A stretch of DNA of 64,000 nt from Lederbergia citri (lineage in GTDB: Bacteria; Bacillota; Bacilli; Bacillales; Bacillaceae_C), in NCBI RefSeq assembly GCF_018343625.1, contig NZ_JAGYPG010000002.1, forward strand, positions 787,280 to 851,279, written 5' to 3'. The notes under the pieces were generated by a model that was given only the letters and a program-made list of their open reading frames with translations, had not been told where the DNA came from and did not search any database. Made by a program: the position numbers and the translations under genes. Shown here in pieces: positions 57,166 to 64,000 of the stretch (within the stretch, counting starts at the first letter, position 1; each line of letters begins with the position of its first letter).

Positions 57166-58308
57166 TTATTTTTCCTGTTGTCTCCTTTTATTTAATTCTT
57201 CTAAATACAATTCCTCGTCAATTGGAAGTGTAACTTCTCGATTTAACCAGCTTGATAGATGCATCGCATTTGCTAATTCTACGCCGTATATTCCATCAGT
57301 TCCTGGAGCAATTAACGGAGTTCCATTAAGGATATTCGCAGCAAAATTCTCAAGTACCGCTATATGCTGTGCACCCCAGACACTCGCAAATTCTAGCACT
57401 TCTTCTTCATAGATCGCACCCGGTCCATCACCCTGATACAGTTTCATGACATCATGCATGGTCATCGTAGCGCTCATTTCTTTTTCTGGCTTGAGTAGTC
57501 GTTTAATCGTCACTTTCTTACTGTCATCAACAACAATTTTTCCTTTGTCCCCATGAATTTCTAAACGATCTGTCCCCATTACATCATGTGTACAAGTGAT
57601 AAATACACCTGTTGCCCCATTTCCATAATCCAAAATGGTTGTGACATCATCTTCCACAGGAATATTGCGTTGATATCCGTATTGTGCTTTCGTATATACT
57701 TTTTCCGGCATTCCGCATATCCATTGCAATAAATCGATTTGATGTGGCGCCTGGTTAACTAGTACTCCCCCGCCTTCGCCATCCCAAGTTGCTCTCCAAG
57801 ATCCTTGGTCATAGTAACCTTGCGGACGCCACCACGTAGTAATAATCCAATTAGTACGGCGAATAGCACCAATTTCTCCATTATCAATGATTTCTTTTAT
57901 TTTTTGATAAAGTTCATTTGTTCTCTGATTAAACATAATGGCGTAAGTTAATTCCGGTTTTGTTTTTGAAAATTCATTGATCTCTTTCACCTGCTTAGCA
58001 TACACGCCTGCAGGTTTTTCAAGAAGTGTATGTATATTGCGCTTTAATGCTTCTATTCCTATTTCAGGGTGAAGATAATGTGGTACACATGTGACAATCG
58101 CATCTACATCACCACTCTCCAACATTTCGACATAATCTTCGTAAAAAGGTATATCTGGATATTCTTCCTTCGCTTTTTGACGCTTTTCTGGATGATTGTC
58201 GCAAATAGCACCAATTTCTATATTGGATACACGTCCCTCTTTTATAAAACCCGCATATGCACCACCTTGTTGCCCAAGACCGATAATCCCTAATTTTACT
58301 TTCTCCAC
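57166..58308 (-). CDS. Gfo/Idh/MocA family oxidoreductase
   Basis: A 380-residue NAD(P)-dependent sugar dehydrogenase. The Rossmann motif is IIGLGQQGGAYAG, the EKP motif LLEKPAGVY and the active-site motif GGGVLVNQAPHQIDLLQW. It is a paralog of the gene at 58734-59900, with long shared blocks such as NWIIT, GEGGGV, VEDDVT and NGATG. It is first in its unit, behind the second 44-bp element. The start is GTG 58308 behind GGAG. Confidence 0.93.
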   Translation of the reverse strand: MEKVKLGIIGLGQQGGAYAGFIKEGRVSNIEIGAICDNHPEKRQKAKEEYPDIPFYEDYVEMLESGDVDAIVTCVPHYLHPEIGIEALKRNIHTLLEKPAGVYAKQVKEINEFSKTKPELTYAIMFNQRTNELYQKIKEIIDNGEIGAIRRTNWIITTWWRPQGYYDQGSWRATWDGEGGGVLVNQAPHQIDLLQWICGMPEKVYTKAQYGYQRNIPVEDDVTTILDYGNGATGVFITCTHDVMGTDRLEIHGDKGKIVVDDSKKVTIKRLLKPEKEMSATMTMHDVMKLYQGDGPGAIYEEEVLEFASVWGAQHIAVLENFAANILNGTPLIAPGTDGIYGVELANAMHLSSWLNREVTLPIDEELYLEELNKRRQQEK

Positions 58309-58445
58309 TTACCTCAACTCCTCTATCTTTATTTAAAATGTAGCTATAATTCCTGGTTCCTAATATAAAGCGCTTTCAACTAAACTAGCATAACGAATAC
58401 ACCTTCAATAGATACTTAAATTATAGAAAAAAAAACATTATAAAA

Positions 58446-58489
58446 TAATGCACAATTTTTACTCAAACAGAAAATATTTTACCTCTTTC
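58446..58489 (-). promoter_or_regulatory. Shared 44-bp island element, copy 2
   Basis: Plus strand TAATGCACAATTTTTACTCA then AACAGAAAATATTTTACCTC. On the minus strand TTGAGT, 18 bp and TATAAT follow in promoter spacing, so the element overlaps a probable -35. It is about 138 bp before the start at 58308. The remainder of 58309-58733 holds only a terminator. Confidence 0.75.
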
Positions 58490-58651
58490 ATATAAATAGA
58501 CCACACTTGGGAAAAATCAAGATTCCTTAAGTTATACTCTCTATTTTAAACTCCATTTTTAACTCTAAGGTGAGTTTTAGCACCGTTGAATGCTTCTCAA
58601 TGTTAGTGTTTGTCTAAAAAAATACCGTTAAAAATTTTTGTCTCCATTAAA

Positions 58652-58682
58652 TGAAAATACCACGGCTCAAATGACCGTGGCA
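58652..58682 (-). terminator. Terminator of the 58734-59900 gene
   Basis: CCACGG and CCGTGG with ATTTGA loop on the minus strand, followed by TATTTTCATTT. Confidence 0.65.
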
Positions 58683-58733
58683 AACCCCAAATAATATACT
58701 TTATTATCTTTTAAAAAATTCGCTCCCGTCTTA

Positions 58734-59900
58734 TTAAAAAGTCACGCTCATATTCAATGTTTTAATTTCTATTTCTGGTTTTACAAATGTGGATTCCTTT
58801 ATTTTTTCCTGAAGCTTTTGATAATATAGGTCTTCATCAATTGGCATTTCGACCCAGTTATCTGTCCAGCTCGATAGATAAACGGCATTCGTAATCGCTA
58901 GACTATTAATACCTTCTTCTCCAGGAGCTAGAAGTTCTATACCATTTAAAATCGCATCTACCCAATTATTTAAAATACCTAAATGATGGGTTCCTTCACC
59001 TTTTACAGGGATATCAATTTTCCAACATTCTGGTTCACCGAACCCACCTTGATACTCACGATTGAATTGACGTTCAGATTGAAGCAGTTTCCAGAATGTT
59101 AATTTATTATCTTCTACAACAATTTTTCCTCGGTCACCAGTAATCTCAAAACGATTTGTTCCAGGAGTTTCACCAGTAGAAGTAATAAACAAGCCTGTTG
59201 CTCCATTTTCATATTCTACGTATGCCGTTACATCATCTTCAACTTCAATGTCATGGTATTTTCCAAAGCCGCAAAATGCTCTAACTCGCTTTGGCATTAA
59301 ACCGGTTGTCCATTGCCAAAGATCAAGCTGGTGTGGGGATTGGTTAATCATTACTCCTCCACCTTCACCTGCCCATGTCGCACGCCAGCCTCCAGAATTG
59401 TAATAGCTTTGGGAACGGTACCAATCGGTAATAATCCAATTTGTCCGCTTAATATCACCAAGCTCGCCGGACAAAATTAGCTCTCTTACCTTTTGATAAA
59501 GAGGATTCGTCCGTTGATTAAACATCATACTAAAAACTTTTCCACTTTTCTTTGCTGCTTCGTTCATTTGTCTTACATCTTTCGTATAAACACCAGCTGG
59601 TTTTTCACAAAGTACATGTAAACCACGTTCAAAGGCTTTAATGGCAAGCTTCGGATGATTAAAATGTGGAGTAGCGATTATTACTCCATCCACATTAGCA
59701 TTTGCAAAGAAGTCTTCTACTGAAGAAAAAAGCTGAATCTTCTCGCCAAATGTCTCTTTTACCCATTTTAGCCGTTCAACCCTTTCATCGCATACAGCAG
59801 CTAGTACAGCTCCTGTAGCGTTACTCTCCAAAATATTTTTCGCATGACCTGATCCCATATTTCCCATTCCTAAAATGCCAATTTTCACTTCACTCATCAT
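58734..59900 (-). CDS. Gfo/Idh/MocA family oxidoreductase
   Basis: A 388-residue sugar dehydrogenase. Rossmann motif ILGMGNMGSGHAKN, EKP motif LCEKPAGVY and active-site motif GGGVMINQSPHQLDLWQW are all present. It is most similar to the 57166-58308 protein, pointing to a duplication with later divergence, perhaps one enzyme to oxidise and one to reduce the keto-sugar (inference). It is its own unit, with a terminator after it; the third 44-bp element is 540 bp upstream, beyond a transporter fragment. Confidence 0.93.
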   Translation of the reverse strand: MMSEVKIGILGMGNMGSGHAKNILESNATGAVLAAVCDERVERLKWVKETFGEKIQLFSSVEDFFANANVDGVIIATPHFNHPKLAIKAFERGLHVLCEKPAGVYTKDVRQMNEAAKKSGKVFSMMFNQRTNPLYQKVRELILSGELGDIKRTNWIITDWYRSQSYYNSGGWRATWAGEGGGVMINQSPHQLDLWQWTTGLMPKRVRAFCGFGKYHDIEVEDDVTAYVEYENGATGLFITSTGETPGTNRFEITGDRGKIVVEDNKLTFWKLLQSERQFNREYQGGFGEPECWKIDIPVKGEGTHHLGILNNWVDAILNGIELLAPGEEGINSLAITNAVYLSSWTDNWVEMPIDEDLYYQKLQEKIKESTFVKPEIEIKTLNMSVTF

Positions 59901-60020
59901 ATAACCCCCTTAGGATTTACCACTATATATCTAGTCTACAATCTTAATTCCTTACAAAACATTTCCTGAATATGATTATATTCACTAAAAAAGTTAACTG
60001 AAAATGCCTTGAAAAATATA

Positions 60021-60377
60021 TTATAAAATACTTGAATAAGCTAAAAAGTTTTCACTTTTTGCAAAAGTTGAATGCTTTATTTTCCGGTGGATTAAAAATA
60101 TGTAAGAAGAAAGTGCTATTAATTGGCAAACAACAATCACTATCCCCATTGGTAAAGCGGAATTTTCATTTCCTAATCCTACTAGAGGAGCTGTCATAGA
60201 CCCTAATAGAAAGGAGATTAATCCGAGCGGTGAGCCATTTTGCATCGCCAATAAAAGGCTTGTAGTTCCACCAATTCCTATACTAGAGACTGCAAAAAAT
60301 AGAACGATCATAACTCCGATAAGCCTAGCATTAAGAATGATCATTAAGAAAAGTAAAATTGGGTACTTTTTATTCAC
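60021..60377 (-). pseudogene. C-terminal fragment of a Bcr/CflA-type MFS efflux transporter
   Basis: The 118 codons hold about three membrane helices and the end of a Bcr/CflA-like protein (AVSSIGIGGTTSLLLAMQ, APLVGLGNENSALPMGIVIV). A full protein of this family has about 400 residues, so the first two-thirds are missing. The cut edge lies only some 60 bp from the third 44-bp island element, so a deletion or island insertion probably removed the 5' part. Confidence 0.65.
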
Positions 60378-60440
60378 TTTAACTGCAAAAGTTTGGCCTT
60401 CAGCAGATATTAAAATTATAGAGTATAAAACATTTTATAA

Positions 60441-60484
60441 TAATGCACAATTTTTACTAAAACAGAAAATACTTTACCTCTTCC
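60441..60484 (-). promoter_or_regulatory. Shared 44-bp island element, copy 3
   Basis: Plus strand TAATGCACAATTTTTACTAA then AACAGAAAATACTTTACCTC, differing from copy 2 at only a few positions. It lies upstream of the transporter fragment and may serve the 58734-59900 gene. Confidence 0.75.
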
Positions 60485-60626
60485 AAATCAATAGCTCGTG
60501 TGTAGAGAAAATCAGAAATCTTTACTTAAGACCTTCCTCCACTTCGGCATAAAGTCAATGGAAGAGATTCAACAAGCAAGCTATTTTGACCCCTGTACAA
60601 AAATGAACGGGAGATAATGATTATAT

Positions 60627-60652
60627 GTTTCATTTAGAATCTATCCGGTTAT
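60627..60652 (+). promoter_or_regulatory. Sigma-B-like promoter of the general stress gene
   Basis: GTTTCA (60627-60632), 14 bp and GGTTAT (60647-60652), near the sigma-B consensus GTTTAA-N14-GGGTAT. Start codon 44 bp downstream. Confidence 0.6.
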
Positions 60653-60695
60653 ATAAATAATGTCCATTCATTTACTAGAAAAGGAGATGTAATAT

Positions 60696-61022
60696 ATGAA
60701 TACCGTCAGAGTTTGCGAGAATGGTCTAGAGGCAAAAAACATCATCAATGAATTGACTGCACAGGGCTTTGAGCACAATGATATTTATTTATTTGCCCAT
60801 GATGAAGAACGTTCAAAGGATTTGACGGACGTTACAGATACCGGAACAGTAGGAGTGGGAGAATTAGGTGTTCTTGATACGGTGAGCAATGTTTTCCGCA
60901 AGAGAGGGGACGAGCTCCGGGCTAAATTCGAAGCAGTCGGCTTAACGGAAGCTGAAGCGGAACAATATGAAAAAGTTCTCGATCAAGGACAAGTAGTCAT
61001 AGTCGCATCTACTGAACATTAA
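60696..61022 (+). CDS. General stress protein 17M family (YflT domain)
   Basis: A 108-residue soluble protein of the YflT/GSP17M family, induced in B. subtilis by the sigma-B general stress response. It starts MNTVRVCENGLEAKNIINEL and has the family's HNDIYLFAHDEERSKDLTD and FEAVGLTEAEAEQYEKVLDQG. The upstream 70 bp and the coding region repeat the broken copy at 47372-47740. The biochemical role is unknown. Ribosome site AAAGGAGATG; terminator directly after. Confidence 0.92.
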   Translation: MNTVRVCENGLEAKNIINELTAQGFEHNDIYLFAHDEERSKDLTDVTDTGTVGVGELGVLDTVSNVFRKRGDELRAKFEAVGLTEAEAEQYEKVLDQGQVVIVASTEH

Positions 61023-61031
61023 TACGATTCA

Positions 61032-61063
61032 TAAGGGCTGCCACTTAATCGGCAGCCCTTTTA
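61032..61063. terminator. Bidirectional terminator after the stress gene and yhfC
   Basis: AAGGGCTGCC and GGCAGCCCTT form a perfect stem with TTTT on the plus strand; the stop of the minus-strand gene lies in the loop region. Confidence 0.85.
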
Positions 61064-61842
61064 TCATCAGTAAATAGTTTTCTTGATTTCACAACCCAAT
61101 AAATAGAACCAGCAGCTATCATCGCTATCAATAACTCTACTACATATATATTTTTAATTACACCTGCCTGATAAAGCGCCGCAGGGAAATCAAAGTATGC
61201 GTGAATAAGGATTGCCAAGAATAGAAAAATAATTTTACGGCAGCGAATTCCATATAATACGAGAATGGAAAGCCCTAAATGAATGGCTAGCGCACTTAAG
61301 CGTTCAATTCCGCCTAACAAAATAATAAAAGAAGCCCCACTTGTCAATTGTTCTTTAATTGGACTCAATGCTTCTTGAGCTTGTTCATTAATTAACAATG
61401 AGTCAAACGTTCCATTGTTAATCATAAAAGCAAAAACGATCATCATGACGCTGTTAATTCCGACTAATAAAATGGCTTCCATCCCACCATGTCCAAGTCC
61501 AAATGCCAGACCATCTTTCCACTTTCGATATTTTTTCAATGCAAACTTCATCATAATGTATCTTCCTGTTTCCTCAAAAATCCCCGCCATTAATCCTCCA
61601 TACAGCATGAAAAGCCAAGGATTTTCGAAAAATTGTTTCGTTGATTTATTCCAAACGAGGATATAACTATGTAGAAGTCCTTCTAAAACATTGGCGAACA
61701 GAAAAAATGTTACCATTCCGACCAATAATACAATCAGTGAAATCTTGTATCTTTTTTTGAAAAAGATAAGTAAAAATATCGGTGTTCCTACTGCAATGAT
61801 AAAAGAAAGAATCATTGAAACAATGGTTGCTGAACTTACCAT
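61045..61842 (-). CDS. YhfC family intramembrane protease-like protein
   Basis: A 265-residue protein with about seven membrane helices. The motifs GIFEETGRYIMMKFAL and GLGHGGMEAILLVGIN are those of the YhfC family, predicted glutamic-type membrane endopeptidases related to PrsW and CPBP proteins. Substrate unknown. It stands between the stress gene (convergent) and moeB, 14 bp behind moeB on the same strand. Confidence 0.88.
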   Translation of the reverse strand: MVSSATIVSMILSFIIAVGTPIFLLIFFKKRYKISLIVLLVGMVTFFLFANVLEGLLHSYILVWNKSTKQFFENPWLFMLYGGLMAGIFEETGRYIMMKFALKKYRKWKDGLAFGLGHGGMEAILLVGINSVMMIVFAFMINNGTFDSLLINEQAQEALSPIKEQLTSGASFIILLGGIERLSALAIHLGLSILVLYGIRCRKIIFLFLAILIHAYFDFPAALYQAGVIKNIYVVELLIAMIAAGSIYWVVKSRKLFTDDKRAAD

Positions 61843-61856
61843 ACGATACCCCTTCC

Positions 61857-62873
61857 TTAACCTAATAAAGAATGATAGATTTTTCTTGCCTCCTCGATGC
61901 TCTTTGTTCCATGAACAAGAGCGCGGCCATCTTTAAAAAAGACAACTCGTGTTTCTTCTTTTACGATTGAAAGTAAGAAAGGGTTTCCTCCAACTTCAAA
62001 TCCGGCGGAACCCCACCTATCAGCAAGTTGTTCCAATACAAGCAGCTCCCCGTTTGTAGGGCGAATTTGTACTGTATCCCTTCCACATAAAACAGCCACT
62101 TTCGTATTGAAGTCCGCTTGTAAAAATGGATATGTACGTTTTTCCCCACAAGATAGACAATCTTTACTTTTGAGTGCACCCGCTTTAAAAGAAACGTATT
62201 CATTTTCCCAAAGATCGAATGAAACGAAGGTTTTTCGGACTGCCTCACTATTTCCAGATAAAATTTTCAACGCTTCCGCACTTTGATGTGCTGTAACCAT
62301 TTGAACGGTTGGTGCAATAATTCCAACTGTATCACATGTCTGCCCTTGTAATGGCATTTTTTTCAACAAACACTGCAAACAAGGTGTTGATCCTGGAATA
62401 ATCGTGAAGGCCATTCCGTAGCTTCCGACACATGAACCGAAAATATAAGGGATATTATACTTATGCGCAAGATCGTTTGATAAAAAGCGTGATTCAAAAT
62501 TATCAGTGCCGTCGATAAGCAAGTCGACATCCTCTACGATATTATCTAAAAGAGTACTATCTGCGTGTGCGACGATTGCTTCGATTTCAACTTCATGATT
62601 GATTTGCTGCAATCTATTTTTTGCCGCTTCCGCTTTCGGCCATTTATGGATTGCATCTTCTTCTGTAAACAAATGCTGTCGCTGAAGATTGCTCATTTCA
62701 ACGTAATCCCGGTCGATAATTGTCAGCTTTTTTATACCAGCTCGAGCAAGTGTCTCTGAAGTATGGGTCCCTAGAGCGCCCACTCCAAGAATAAGAGCAT
62801 GCTTTTTGGCAATTTCTTTTTGTCCAGATTCCCCAATTTTCTTAAATAAAATTTGCCGTGAGTATCGATCCAT
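61857..62873 (-). CDS. moeB: MoeB/ThiF-type adenylyltransferase
   Basis: A 338-residue E1-like enzyme that adenylates the C-terminal Gly-Gly of MoaD (or ThiS). The ATP motif is LGVGALGTHTSETLARAG; RQHLFTEED and the Asp in LIDGTDNFESR are present. Zinc is held by CLQC and CLSCG pairs. The C-terminal 90 residues (after FLQADFNTK) resemble a shortened extra domain, in place of a rhodanese domain. It is 5 bp downstream of moaD, which fixes its function to molybdopterin synthesis. Confidence 0.92.
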   Translation of the reverse strand: MDRYSRQILFKKIGESGQKEIAKKHALILGVGALGTHTSETLARAGIKKLTIIDRDYVEMSNLQRQHLFTEEDAIHKWPKAEAAKNRLQQINHEVEIEAIVAHADSTLLDNIVEDVDLLIDGTDNFESRFLSNDLAHKYNIPYIFGSCVGSYGMAFTIIPGSTPCLQCLLKKMPLQGQTCDTVGIIAPTVQMVTAHQSAEALKILSGNSEAVRKTFVSFDLWENEYVSFKAGALKSKDCLSCGEKRTYPFLQADFNTKVAVLCGRDTVQIRPTNGELLVLEQLADRWGSAGFEVGGNPFLLSIVKEETRVVFFKDGRALVHGTKSIEEARKIYHSLLG

Positions 62874-62878
62874 CCTAA

Positions 62879-63112
62879 TTAGCCCCCGCTTACCGGAGGA
62901 ATGAGTGCAATGACATCCCCAGTGTTAATGACCGTTTCGTCCGTGGCAAATTCTTCATTGATGGCAATCATAATTCCGGCCATGCTACCTAGTTTCGCCT
63001 CAGTCTCTAAATACTCACGAAGATCTTTTACTGTTTTACCGGTAACATCTAAAGCTAGAGAATCACTCCCAGCTTGCTCCTTTAAATGGGCAAACAATAA
63101 AATGCTATTCAA
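62879..63112 (-). CDS. moaD: Molybdopterin synthase small subunit
   Basis: A 77-residue ubiquitin-like protein ending in PPVSGG, the Gly-Gly tail that is adenylated by MoeB and thiolated to carry sulfur for molybdopterin. The start is TTG at 63112, overlapping moaE by 8 bases. Length and the IAINEEFATDE core match MoaD. Confidence 0.95.
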   Translation of the reverse strand: MNSILLFAHLKEQAGSDSLALDVTGKTVKDLREYLETEAKLGSMAGIMIAINEEFATDETVINTGDVIALIPPVSGG

Positions 63113-63569
63113 TTACATCCGCCTCCTCCGGTTTTCCACCAACATACTCTTTCGTTCCTTGCTGATTACCGATCCACTGCTCTCCATCTTCCCAATGTTC
63201 CTTTTTCCAAATTGGGACAATTTCTTTGATTCTCTCAATAGCATAGCGATTTGCTTCATATGCTTCAGGGCGATGGGGTGAAGAAACTGCGATTGCAACA
63301 GCTATATCGCTTATTTCTAAGCGCCCAATTCTATGTGAAATCGCTGCTTCCACTTCTGGCCAGCGTTCTTTCATTTCCGCTACAATTTGCTCTAGCTTTT
63401 TTAACGCCATCGCTTCATATGCTTCGTATTCCAAATAAAGAGTTTTTCGGCCATGTGTCAGCTCGCGGACAGTTCCGATAAAAGTAGTGACAGCTCCTGC
63501 TTCCCTTCTCACCACTTTCTCGTATATTTCCTCTATCTTGATAGGGTCCCTCGTAATTACACAATTCAA
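63105..63569 (-). CDS. moaE: Molybdopterin synthase large subunit
   Basis: A 154-residue catalytic subunit that, with MoaD, inserts two sulfurs into precursor Z. Motifs: GAVTTFIGTVRE, LYLEYEAYEAMALKKL, HRIGRLEISDIAVAIAVSSPHR and VPIWKKEHW. The start is TTG 63569, overlapping the mobA stop. It belongs to the tightly packed operon mobA-moaE-moaD-moeB. Confidence 0.96.
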   Translation of the reverse strand: MNCVITRDPIKIEEIYEKVVRREAGAVTTFIGTVRELTHGRKTLYLEYEAYEAMALKKLEQIVAEMKERWPEVEAAISHRIGRLEISDIAVAIAVSSPHRPEAYEANRYAIERIKEIVPIWKKEHWEDGEQWIGNQQGTKEYVGGKPEEADVIE

Positions 63570-64000
63570 TGAGTCTCGTTCCCTTCAATTATCTTTTTTG
63601 CTTCTACGTAATCTTCCTTCGTGTTCATATTCCAGAATTCCAATGACTTTCCCATTTCAATATACTCAACATCTATACGATCAAGCAATGATTTTACTGC
63701 TCTTTTACCCTCCTTAAGAGTTGCAATCACTTGGTCCTGAATTCGAGCGTTATATACTGCAAATAGAGGATGGATTTGCCCATCGGCTACTGGAACAACT
63801 GCATCAAGCTTCTTATCGGTCAGTTTTTGTTCGAGTTGCTTCACTAATTTGCTGGAGGCAAACGGCATATCACAGGCAACAACGAAACATGCGCCCTCTT
63901 TTGCAGCTGTTAAGCCTGTTAAAATTCCCGCTAATGGCCCTTCACCTTTATAAGGCTCGAAATCTTCTAAAATTATCGCACCATCATTTATTCTTGAAAG
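63566..64000 (-). CDS. mobA: Molybdenum cofactor guanylyltransferase, N-terminus outside the window
   Basis: The frame is open to the right edge. Readable are GPLAGILTGLTAA and FVVACDMPFASS, the MobA signature (GPLxGI, DMP), then the C-terminal half ending EFWNMNTKEDYVEAKKII, the NxNTxED motif. MobA links GMP to molybdopterin. About 145 of roughly 200 codons are in the window. Its stop overlaps the moaE start. Confidence 0.93.
   Translation of the reverse strand, partial: LSRINDGAIILEDFEPYKGEGPLAGILTGLTAAKEGACFVVACDMPFASSKLVKQLEQKLTDKKLDAVVPVADGQIHPLFAVYNARIQDQVIATLKEGKRAVKSLLDRIDVEYIEMGKSLEFWNMNTKEDYVEAKKIIEGNETH

Noticed and set aside
60530..60620. Possible transposase fragment (FHFGIKSMEEIQQASYFDP)
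   Set aside because: A short readable stretch upstream of the stress gene, but I could not match it to a family; too short to call.

Overview
The window comes from a low-GC, endospore-forming Bacillaceae chromosome (Bacillus sensu lato). Gene content and order match the Bacillus subtilis fadF-rpoE-pyrG, cls-argS-ywiB and speE/speB-ywhE-ywhDCB-ywgA-ywfO-rsfA-lipL-pta-hemQ-gerQ-ywdK-ywdI-ung region. Spore genes (gerQ, rsfA), AT-rich promoters and strong AGGAGG ribosome sites agree. The species cannot be resolved from the sequence alone, and it is not B. subtilis itself because many inserts differ.

Layout. 1-1445: most of an IS3/IS150-type element with an A AAA AAG frameshift site. 1.5-6.4 kb: pyrG and rpoE, separated by a DUF1846 gene and an IS66 remnant; the CTP-sensing pyrG promoter and attenuator still sits directly behind rpoE, 2.4 kb from pyrG. 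6.6-17.2 kb: a minus-strand acyl-CoA operon (fadF, thiolase, hydroxyacyl-CoA dehydrogenase, two acyl-CoA dehydrogenases, TetR regulator, fused B12-dependent mutase icmF) with two similar TetR-type operators and a cre site. 17.3-19.9 kb: accessory patch with a small SwrA-like gene behind a c-di-GMP-I riboswitch, a NERD nuclease-domain gene and an array of eight 52-bp tandem repeats. 19.9-23.6 kb: corrinoid importer btuF-btuC-btuD/cbiZ behind a cobalamin riboswitch. 23.6-30.3 kb: cls, argS, ywiB, a membrane diguanylate cyclase, speB and speE. 30.6-35.5 kb: a class A PBP and a vanR-vanS-vanY-like set. 35.7-47.3 kb: conserved core (ywhD to ung) with a second spermidine-synthase-like gene.

47.4-61.0 kb is an accessory sugar island: a YesMN-type two-component system, a CUT1 ABC importer without its own ATPase, three Gfo/Idh/MocA oxidoreductases and a TIM-barrel isomerase/epimerase. 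Three near-identical 44-bp elements lie upstream of its transcription units. The island is bracketed by two copies of a sigma-B-type general stress gene (left copy broken, right copy intact) and a 70-bp duplicate of part of ung, which suggests a tandem duplication now separated by the island. I propose that it imports a glycoside and degrades it through keto-sugar chemistry; the substrate is unknown.

61.0-64.0 kb: a YhfC-type membrane protease and the molybdopterin genes moeB, moaD, moaE and mobA (mobA cut by the window edge).

A structured intergenic repeat family (about 150-210 bp, plus 30-45 bp mini versions) runs through the window. Most copies begin within a few bases of a stop codon on the same strand. 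A second short palindromic repeat sits between the two acyl-CoA dehydrogenase genes and inside the 3' end of speE, where it encodes the last residues of the protein.
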